From assembly GCA_016197345.1 (NCBI GenBank), contig JACPVY010000488.1, positions 1-5,382 on the forward strand: a stretch of DNA of 5,382 nt. The letters are read 5' to 3'. Both the position numbers and the translations under genes were made by a program. This DNA comes from Burkholderiales bacterium. GTDB taxonomy: Bacteria; Pseudomonadota; Gammaproteobacteria; Burkholderiales; Burkholderiaceae_D. The notes beneath the pieces are model-generated. The model was not told the DNA's origin. It made no database searches and worked only from the letters and a program-made list of their open reading frames with translations. Every line of letters starts with the position of its first letter. Position 1 is the first letter of the stretch. Of the stretch, positions 1 to 4,272 are shown piece after piece.

Positions 1-118
1 CCAGCAAACCTTTGCTCGAAAGCGCAGGTTCTTGCGGTGTCACCATGCCAACGAAATCTTCATTTCTCGGCCGTGGCCCGCAAGCGCTAGCGTGATCGGT
101 GGCAATAATAAGGGACAT
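1..118 (-). CDS. PP2C-family protein phosphatase, probably N-terminus of a bifunctional Ser/Thr phosphatase/kinase (partial)
   Basis: Only the first 39 codons are inside the window; the gene runs off the left edge. Reading leftward from the ATG at 118-116, the peptide begins MSLIIATDHASACGPRPRNE and continues DFVGMVTPQEPALSSKGLL. The R-x-x-N-E-D segment (residues 18-21 are R-N-E-D) is the first conserved motif of PP2C/Stp-type metal-dependent phosphatases, and its Asp normally binds the catalytic metal. The following 'SKGLL' is where family members lead into the A-D-G-V-G-G motif, which lies outside the window. In Pseudomonas and Burkholderiales, a protein with a PP2C domain fused to a Ser/Thr kinase sits beside the nitrate transporter in nas clusters; the kinase half here is inferred from that context only. 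The start lies 20 bp after the transporter stop, so the two are probably co-transcribed. No convincing Shine-Dalgarno sequence precedes it, which makes the exact start less certain. Confidence 0.78.
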   Translation of the reverse strand, partial: MSLIIATDHASACGPRPRNEDFVGMVTPQEPALSSKGLL

Positions 119-138
119 ATTTACAATAATTGTCAGAG

Positions 139-1353
139 CTAAATTTTGGCGGTGGTCATGGCTGCACTGCCCCAAGTCGTACGCCAGCGGGTTTTCACTA
201 GGGTCAGGCCGATCAAGGCGATCACCGCGAGCGAGGCAAAGATCACTAGACCAGTTTGGTAGCTCCCTGTCAATTGCTTTGAATAGCCCATGCTAGAGGC
301 TAGATAAAAGCCGCCGATCCCACCCGCCATACCAACTAAGCCGGTCATGACACCAATTTCTTTGCGAAAGCGCTGCGGCACGAGTTGAAATACGGCGCCA
401 TTGCCTGTCCCTAGCGCCAGCATCGCGCAGACAAATACCACTACCGCCGCACCAGCACTGCTTAAACCAAAGCTGGCGAGGAATAAAAAGCTGGCAGCTA
501 GCGTGTACATGATGCCTAACGTTTTAATCCCACCGATCCGATCCGCGATACGACCACCCAAGGGGCGTACGAGCGAACCAGCAAACACACATGCCGCGGT
601 GAAATACCCAGCAGTGACAGGTGACAGACCATATTGACCATTGAAATAAATCGTCAGTGAGGAGGCGAGACCAGAAAAACCGCCAAACGTCACGCTATAA
701 AAAAACATGAACCACCACGCGTCTTTATCTTTCAGCACCGTCAAATATTCGAGTAGTGATTTGCTTGGTGGGCTATTCGGTGCATCTTTAGCAAAAAAGA
801 TGTAGACCAAAAACGCGATGGCTAAAGGAATTAAGCACAAGCCAAACACGTTTTGCCAGCCATAAGCGAGCGCTAAACTAGGTGCAAATAGCGCCGCAAA
901 GGCAGTGCCAGAATTGCCGGCGCCAGCGATGCCGAGCGCCGTGCCTTGATGCTCAGGTGGATACCAGCGTGAAGCGAGCGGTAGCGCCACGGCAAAAGCG
1001 GCGCCAGCGACGCCTAACAAAACACCGAGTGCCAACAAACGATCGTAATGGTGCATATCAGCTTGCCACGCCACGGCTAAGCCTAGCATCACCAGCACTT
1101 GCCCTATCAAGCCAGCCTTTTTCGGCTTCAAGTGATCGACTAGCACCCCCATCACAATCCGCAATAGCGCGCCTGCTAGTAGGGGGGTGGCGACCATCAG
1201 TCCTTTTTGTGCTGGGCTTAGGCCAAGATCTTTCGCGATTAACACGGCAAGTGGCCCCAGTAAAACCCAGACCATAAAGCTTAAGTCAAAATAGAAAAAT
1301 GACGCGAGTAAGGTGGGAGTATGTCCCGCTTTCCAAAACGAAGTGGTTTGCAT
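139..1353 (-). CDS. Nitrate/nitrite transporter, MFS superfamily, NNP (NarK/NasA) family
   Basis: This 404-residue inner-membrane protein should import nitrate (possibly also nitrite) for assimilation. It has about 12 hydrophobic segments. Family marks visible in this frame are R65 in TM2 (L-L-R-I-V-M-G, followed by the MFS D-x-L-K-P-K loop) and R263 in the second half (V-R-P-L-G-G-R-I-A-D-R). These two Arg residues correspond to the anion-binding pair of NarK. Gly-rich nitrate signatures occur at A-G-A-G-N-S-G (143-149) and G-L-V-G-M-A-G-G-I-G-G (338-348), with G-T-G-N-G-A-V-F-Q-L-V-P at 315-326. Length is normal for the single-domain NarK1/NasA type. The frame stays open upstream to 1488, but I chose the ATG at 1353-1351. 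It has an AAGGA site 5 nt upstream, the protein begins just before TM1 there, and a longer form would read through the sigma-54 promoter. It is divergent from nirB and likely co-transcribed with the PP2C gene downstream. Family literature uses nasA, narK or nrtP, so I leave the symbol open. Confidence 0.93.
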   Translation of the reverse strand: MQTTSFWKAGHTPTLLASFFYFDLSFMVWVLLGPLAVLIAKDLGLSPAQKGLMVATPLLAGALLRIVMGVLVDHLKPKKAGLIGQVLVMLGLAVAWQADMHHYDRLLALGVLLGVAGAAFAVALPLASRWYPPEHQGTALGIAGAGNSGTAFAALFAPSLALAYGWQNVFGLCLIPLAIAFLVYIFFAKDAPNSPPSKSLLEYLTVLKDKDAWWFMFFYSVTFGGFSGLASSLTIYFNGQYGLSPVTAGYFTAACVFAGSLVRPLGGRIADRIGGIKTLGIMYTLAASFLFLASFGLSSAGAAVVVFVCAMLALGTGNGAVFQLVPQRFRKEIGVMTGLVGMAGGIGGFYLASSMGYSKQLTGSYQTGLVIFASLAVIALIGLTLVKTRWRTTWGSAAMTTAKI

Positions 1354-1358
1354 GCTTT

Positions 1359-1363
1359 TCCTT
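1359..1363 (-). promoter_or_regulatory. Ribosome binding site of the nitrate transporter
   Basis: On the minus strand this reads AAGGA, 5 nt before the ATG at 1353. It is a strong Shine-Dalgarno match and decides the start against longer in-frame ORF starts up to 1488. Confidence 0.75.
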
Positions 1364-1403
1364 GCGATCAGTGTGGACGGAGGTGTTGCCTCATGCAGTA
1401 AAT

Positions 1404-1418
1404 GCAAGTGTTGTGCCA
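1404..1418 (-). promoter_or_regulatory. Sigma-54 (-24/-12) promoter for the transporter operon
   Basis: The minus strand reads TGGCAC-AACAC-TTGC followed by A, which matches the RpoN consensus TGGCAC-RNNNN-TTGCW at every specified position. The invariant GG and GC are separated by exactly 10 nt. The predicted start of transcription is near 1392, giving a leader of about 39 nt to the ATG at 1353. Sigma-54 promoters need an ATP-driven activator, and the NtrC-like dyads at 1471-1511 lie about 80-110 bp upstream of this start, a usual enhancer distance. The match is seen directly; the activator assignment is inference from nitrogen-control biology. Confidence 0.88.
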
Positions 1419-1470
1419 TGCAGCAAAATGACTTTGCCGACTTGCTGAAGGTGAATTGAAGTGGTGCGTT

Positions 1471-1487
1471 TGCACCAAACTGCGGCA
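1471..1487. promoter_or_regulatory. NtrC-like binding dyad 1
   Basis: The sequence TGCACCAAACTGCGGCA fits the 17-bp NtrC consensus TGCACCA-NNN-TGGTGCA at 12 of 14 specified positions; both mismatches are in the right half. Its left half is perfect. It also overlaps an outward-facing repeat, because TGGTGC at 1462-1467 is the inverted match of GCACCA at 1472-1477. The centre is about 87 bp from the predicted transporter start and about 177 bp from the predicted nirB start. Confidence 0.62.
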
Positions 1488-1494
1488 AGAAAGA

Positions 1495-1511
1495 TGCACT
1501 AAATTATTGCA
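1495..1511. promoter_or_regulatory. NtrC-like binding dyad 2
   Basis: The sequence TGCACTAAATTATTGCA matches the NtrC dyad consensus at 11 of 14 specified positions, with intact outer TGCAC and TTGCA parts. Its centre lies 24 bp from that of dyad 1. NtrC enhancers usually consist of paired sites that let dimers assemble into a hexamer, so the pair is more convincing than either site alone. Confidence 0.5.
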
Positions 1512-1532
1512 AGAATAATAAAAGAGATGAAT

Positions 1533-1557
1533 TGGTGCACTGCACTGCTTTGATCCA
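1533..1557. promoter_or_regulatory. Cluster of NtrC-type half-sites, possible weak third site
   Basis: An exact right half-site (TGGTGCA, 1533-1539) is followed at once by two tandem TGCAC copies (1536-1540 and 1541-1545). A full 17-bp dyad starting at 1541 would match only about 10 of 14 consensus positions. It may be a low-affinity site contributing to nirB activation (about 100-120 bp upstream of the predicted start), or simple TGCAC repetition. Confidence 0.3.
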
Positions 1558-1613
1558 GTTGATTGCCGAAGACATGGCTTACTGCATTTCTTCTTATTGG
1601 CCCGAATTGAAAT

Positions 1614-1629
1614 GATGCTTTGCAGCATC
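1614..1629. repeat. Perfect inverted repeat abutting the nirB sigma-54 promoter
   Basis: GATGCT (1614-1619) and AGCATC (1624-1629) are exact reverse complements separated by TTGC. The repeat ends one base before the T of the -24 element (1630). It lies upstream of the predicted transcription start, so it is more likely a protein-binding operator than an RNA hairpin for this promoter. No regulator can be assigned from sequence alone. Confidence 0.45.
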
Positions 1630-1644
1630 TGGCACTGCTCTTGC
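1630..1644 (+). promoter_or_regulatory. Sigma-54 (-24/-12) promoter for nirB-nirD-nitrate reductase
   Basis: The sequence reads TGGCAC-TGCTC-TTGC followed by T, with GG at 1631-1632 and GC at 1643-1644 separated by the required 10 nt. The only departure from TGGCAC-RNNNN-TTGCW is T at the R position. Transcription should start near 1656, giving a leader of about 47 nt before the nirB ATG. With the mirror-image promoter on the other strand, this puts uptake and reduction under RpoN. Confidence 0.87.
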
Positions 1645-1690
1645 TTATGTATGGGCGATACGACGATTTCAAGCTTGGCCATTTTCAAAA

Positions 1691-1696
1691 AAAGGA
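1691..1696 (+). promoter_or_regulatory. Ribosome binding site of nirB
   Basis: AAAGGA lies 6 nt before the ATG at 1703 and supports that start. The ATG at 1696-1698, overlapping the site, is in another frame. Confidence 0.7.
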
Positions 1697-1702
1697 TGCG
1701 CA

Positions 1703-2797
1703 ATGAAGAAGATGAAATTAGTGATGGTGGGTAATGGCATGGCAGGCGTGCGGACGCTAGAGGAATTACTGAAGTTGGCGCCGGATATGTACGACATCAC
1801 CGTGTTTGGTGCCGAACCCTATACTAATTACAACCGCATCTTGCTATCTCCCGTCTTGGCTGGTGAGCAAAGCGTGCAAGACATTATCTTGAACGATGAG
1901 CAGTGGTATCGCGATCATGGCATCACGTTACACGTCGGCAAGAAAATCACTCGCATCGACCGCATCGCTAGAGTCGTCTATGCCGACGACGGTAGTAGCG
2001 AAAGCTATGATCGCTTGCTGTTGGCGACTGGCTCCCACCCATTTATGCTGCCTGTCCCCGGTAAGGAATTACAGGGCGTCATCGCGTATCGCGATATCAA
2101 AGACACCAACGACATGATTGCCGCCGCGAGCCGCCACACCCATGCGGTGGTCATCGGCGGTGGCTTGCTGGGCTTGGAAGCGGCAAATGGTTTGAAATTG
2201 CGCGGCATGGATGTGACGGTGGTGCATTTACCGCAGTGGTTGATGGAGCGCCAACTTGATCCCGTCGCCGGCAAAATGCTGCAGACCTCGCTCGAACAAC
2301 GTGGCCTGAAATTTTTGTTGGGCAAAAATACGCAAGAATTGATCGGCGATGCAAACGGCCATGTACAAGCGATACGCTTTACCGATGGCTTGGAAGTGCC
2401 GGCGCAATTAGTGGTGATGGCCGTTGGCATTCGCCCTAACACCGATCTAGCGCAAAGCGCGGGGATTTATTGCAATCGCGGGATTGTCGTCAACGACACG
2501 CTACAGACCTATGATCCACGTGTCTACGCTGTAGGTGAATGTGTCAATCATCGCGGCACCGTGTATGGCTTGGTTGCGCCCTTATTCGAAATGGCGAAAG
2601 TGTGCGCCAATCATCTTGCTTTGCTCGGCATCGGTCAATATCAAGGGTCTGTCACTTCAACCAAATTAAAGGTGACGGGGATTGATTTGTTTTCGGCGGG
2701 TGAATTTATGGGCGGCGAGGGCACCGAAGAAATTACGCTCTCTGATCCGATCGGTGGGGTGTATAAACGCTTGGTGCTCAAGGGCGATAAAGTCTAG
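1703..2797 (+). CDS. nirB: NirB N-terminal fragment: FAD/NAD(P)-binding pyridine nucleotide-disulfide oxidoreductase part
   Basis: This 364-codon reading frame holds a complete-looking two-dinucleotide-fold flavoprotein domain. The first Rossmann motif is G-N-G-M-A-G (10-15) for FAD. A-T-G-S (108-111) closes the FAD domain strand. The second Rossmann motif G-G-G-L-L-G (152-157) binds NAD(P)H. V-G-I-R-P-N (241-246) and A-V-G-E-C (276-280) are the typical second FAD contact region. The frame ends at K-G-D-K-V followed by TAG, where homologues continue with V-G-A-x-L-x-G-D-type sequence. If translated, the product would be an NAD(P)H-flavin module without its iron-sulfur and siroheme partners, and it may be unstable. 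The start at 1703 has a good AAAGGA site. Nothing upstream of the stop looks damaged, which argues for a single recent event or an artefact. Confidence 0.8.
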   Translation: MKKMKLVMVGNGMAGVRTLEELLKLAPDMYDITVFGAEPYTNYNRILLSPVLAGEQSVQDIILNDEQWYRDHGITLHVGKKITRIDRIARVVYADDGSSESYDRLLLATGSHPFMLPVPGKELQGVIAYRDIKDTNDMIAAASRHTHAVVIGGGLLGLEAANGLKLRGMDVTVVHLPQWLMERQLDPVAGKMLQTSLEQRGLKFLLGKNTQELIGDANGHVQAIRFTDGLEVPAQLVVMAVGIRPNTDLAQSAGIYCNRGIVVNDTLQTYDPRVYAVGECVNHRGTVYGLVAPLFEMAKVCANHLALLGIGQYQGSVTSTKLKVTGIDLFSAGEFMGGEGTEEITLSDPIGGVYKRLVLKGDKV

Positions 2798-2798
2798 C
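2786..2798 (+). other. nirB: Deletion/frameshift junction inside nirB
   Basis: Upstream frame reads G-D-K-V-stop (GGC GAT AAA GTC TAG, 2783-2797). The downstream frame reads K-S-S-S-C-G-S-C from 2790 (AAG TCT AGC TCT TGT), which matches the K-A-S-S-S-C-G-S-C block that homologues carry about 90 residues further on. The bases AAAGTC around 2789-2794 fit both sides, so a short direct repeat such as AAAG may have mediated the loss. The lost copy cannot be seen, so the microhomology is inference. Confidence 0.72.
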
Positions 2799-3857
2799 TC
2801 TTGTGGTTCATGTACTGGCTTAGTCGAACAAATTTTGACTTTCACCGCTGGCGGCGACTATTCACAAAGCAGCAAAACCAAACCGCTATGCGCTTGCACC
2901 GAGCATAGCCATCAAGAAATACGTGACGCGATCCGCGCTGAAAAGCTGTTGACGATTGCGCAGACGATGGAATTTTTGGCGTGGAAAACGCCAGATGGCT
3001 GCACCAAGTGCCGCCCTGCGCTGAATTACTACTTGCTTTCTACCTGGCCGCGCGAAGCAATTGATGACCCGCAATCGCGCTTTATCAACGAAAGAGCGCA
3101 TGCCAATATCCAGAAAGATGGCACGTTTTCTGTCATTCCGCGGATGTGGGGAGGTGTCACGAATAGCACTGAATTGCGCCGCATTGCTGATGTGGTCGAT
3201 AAATACGCGATCCCTAGTGTCAAGGTCACCGGTGGTCAGCGCATCGATTTACTGGGCGTCAAAAAAGAAGACTTGCGTAGCGTATGGCAAGACTTGGGCA
3301 TGCCTAGTGGTTTGGCCTATGCCAAGGGTTTGCGCACCGTGAAAACCTGTGTCGGCAGTGAATGGTGTCGCTTCGGTACGCAAGATTCAACGCTGATGGG
3401 GCAGCAATTAGAGCGCGCCTTGAATTTGATGTATGCGCCGCACAAGGTCAAATTAGCGGTCTCAGGTTGCCCACGCAATTGTGCTGAAGCGGGGATTAAA
3501 GATGTCGGCGTGATTGGTGTGGATTCCGGTTGGGAAATTTATATCGGCGGCAATGGCGGTATCAAAACTGAAGTGGCGCAGTTTTTGGTGAAGCTCAAAA
3601 CGCATGAAGAAGTGTTGGAATATGCGGGCGCGTTTTTGCAGTTATATCGCGAAGAGGGGTGGTATTTGGAGCGTACCGTCCATTACCTGACGCGAGTAGG
3701 GATGGAACATATCAAGCGCGCCGTGGTGGAGGATGGCGAGAAGCGTAGCAGTTTGTACCAACGTCTGTTGTTTAGTCTGGAAGGGGAGGTCGATCCTTGG
3801 CATCAACCAGAAAAAGCACAGGTCGATACGCGGCAGTTTGAATTGTTGAAAGTATGA
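2790..3857 (+). pseudogene. nirB: NirB C-terminal fragment: BFD-like [2Fe-2S] domains and siroheme/[4Fe-4S] nitrite reductase part
   Basis: This is 355 codons of NirB sequence with no start of its own: the frame's nearest upstream initiator is a TTG at 2682 that would first read about 36 out-of-frame codons. It opens with S-C-G-S-C (Cys codons 2802, 2811), the second half of BFD domain 1, whose first Cys pair is missing. BFD domain 2 keeps all four Cys (C-x-C at 2889/2895; C-x2-C at 3000/3009). The ferredoxin-like half-domain follows (N-I-Q-K-D-G-T-F-S-V-I-P-R, then T-G-G-Q-R-I-D-L-L-G). The siroheme/[4Fe-4S] ligands are complete: C-x5-C (3348/3366) and C-x3-C (3468/3480). No other stop or frameshift is present. 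The catalytic half is therefore well preserved but cannot be reached by a ribosome starting at 1703 without frameshifting. Confidence 0.8.
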
Positions 3858-3864
3858 AATGAGA

Positions 3865-3869
3865 GAGGG
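3865..3869 (+). promoter_or_regulatory. Ribosome binding site of nirD
   Basis: GAGGG lies 4 nt before the ATG at 3874 and favours that start over the ATG at 3859. The latter is only 1 nt after the nirB stop and lacks such a site. Confidence 0.6.
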
Positions 3870-3873
3870 ACAT

Positions 3874-4272
3874 ATGCAGCAATGGATAGATATTTGCGCG
3901 TTGGATGATATTCGTCCATTGGGTTCACGCGTGGTGGATCGCGGCCCCCATGTGGCAGTGGCCTTATTTCGCAGTGGTGAAGGCAAGGTGTTTGCTTTGC
4001 TCGATCAATGTCCGCATAAGCGCGGGCCATTATCGCAAGGCTTGGTGGTGGGGGAACAAGTTGCCTGCCCCTTACACAACTGGCATATCGGCTTGGAAAA
4101 TGGTTGTGCCACCGCACCCGATGAAGGGTGTACGCCACGTTTTAGCGTGCGCTTAGACGGCGGACGGGTTTATCTTGATCAAGACGAGCTAAAGAATTAC
4201 GCGCTACATCCCAAGTGGCAGGTGGAGCCTGAAAAATATGTGACGCAATTTGTGTTGTATCCGGCAATATGA
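3874..4272 (+). CDS. nirD: Nitrite reductase (NAD(P)H) small subunit, Rieske [2Fe-2S] type
   Basis: This 132-residue cytoplasmic protein is the small partner of NirB in reduction of nitrite to ammonium. It is a compact Rieske-fold protein. Both ligand loops are intact, with C46-P-H48 (C-x-H) and C65-P-L-H68 (C-x2-H), so it should hold a Rieske [2Fe-2S] cluster; the enterobacterial NirD fold lacks these ligands. The C46-P-H-K-R-G-P-L-S-Q-G stretch and the C-P-L-H-N-W block are typical of assimilatory NirD. I chose 3874 because of its Shine-Dalgarno site; starting at 3859 would add five residues (MREGH). It follows broken nirB by 16 bp, and its stop overlaps the next gene's ATG (ATGA, 4269-4272). 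Its own reading frame shows no damage although its presumed partner cannot be made whole. Confidence 0.92.
   Translation: MQQWIDICALDDIRPLGSRVVDRGPHVAVALFRSGEGKVFALLDQCPHKRGPLSQGLVVGEQVACPLHNWHIGLENGCATAPDEGCTPRFSVRLDGGRVYLDQDELKNYALHPKWQVEPEKYVTQFVLYPAI

Larger units (their letters stand above)
1354..1702. promoter_or_regulatory. Divergent intergenic control region between transporter and nirB
   Basis: This 349-bp stretch has no credible gene. A 111-codon minus-strand frame crosses it, but it encodes a Cys/His/Ser-rich sequence with no recognisable family and overlaps the promoters. The region is AT-richer than the flanking genes. It contains a sigma-54 promoter at each end, NtrC-like dyads toward the transporter side and a perfect hairpin-like palindrome beside the nirB promoter. 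The compact layout (promoter, enhancer, promoter) suggests co-regulation of uptake and reduction under nitrogen limitation. Confidence 0.85.
1703..3857 (+). pseudogene. nirB: NAD(P)H-dependent nitrite reductase, large subunit, broken by an internal out-of-frame deletion
   Basis: Intact NirB reduces nitrite to ammonium in the cytoplasm. Electrons pass from NAD(P)H through FAD and [2Fe-2S] centres to a siroheme/[4Fe-4S] site, and NirB works with NirD. Both ends of NirB are clearly present here but lie in different frames. The N-terminal FAD/NAD part stops at a TAG (2795-2797), and the C-terminal part is open from before that point to the TGA at 3855-3857. The two recognisable parts total about 717 residues against roughly 800-850 for the family. 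The missing part corresponds to the end of the FAD domain region plus the first Cys pair of BFD domain 1, about 90-100 residues by my recollection of homologues. Because the frame moves from 1703-phase to 2790-phase, a pure deletion must be 3n+2 bases. nirD follows 16 bp after the TGA. An assembly error is a real alternative. Confidence 0.85.

Noticed and set aside
882..1277. 131-codon plus-strand frame inside the transporter gene
   Set aside because: It is antisense to a clear membrane protein gene and encodes low-complexity Arg/Pro/Ser sequence, a shadow of the real frame.
1354..1488. 45-codon N-terminal extension of the transporter frame (to 1488)
   Set aside because: The extension is not hydrophobic or family-like, runs across the sigma-54 promoter at 1404-1418, and the internal ATG at 1353 has a good AAGGA site.
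1550..1570. IHF site between enhancer and nirB promoter (AATCAA on the minus strand)
   Set aside because: The 3' part of WATCAA-N4-TTR is not matched; too weak to list as a feature.
1614..1629. NasR/NasT (ANTAR) target hairpin
   Set aside because: The loop does not show the A1/G4 hexaloop pattern, there is no second hairpin or terminator, and it lies upstream of the predicted transcription start.
1368..1703. 111-codon minus-strand frame over the divergent region
   Set aside because: No recognisable domain, and it overlaps both promoters and the NtrC-like sites; best seen as a chance open frame.
2682..2789. TTG at 2682 as start of an independent second nirB gene
   Set aside because: The first 36 codons are the shifted reading of the FAD-domain coding sequence and match no NirB part. 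A split into two working genes would still lack the missing 90-100 residues and a Cys pair.
2789..2797. Programmed ribosomal frameshift at the nirB junction
   Set aside because: There is no heptameric slippery sequence or obvious downstream stimulator, and a shift would not restore the absent segment.
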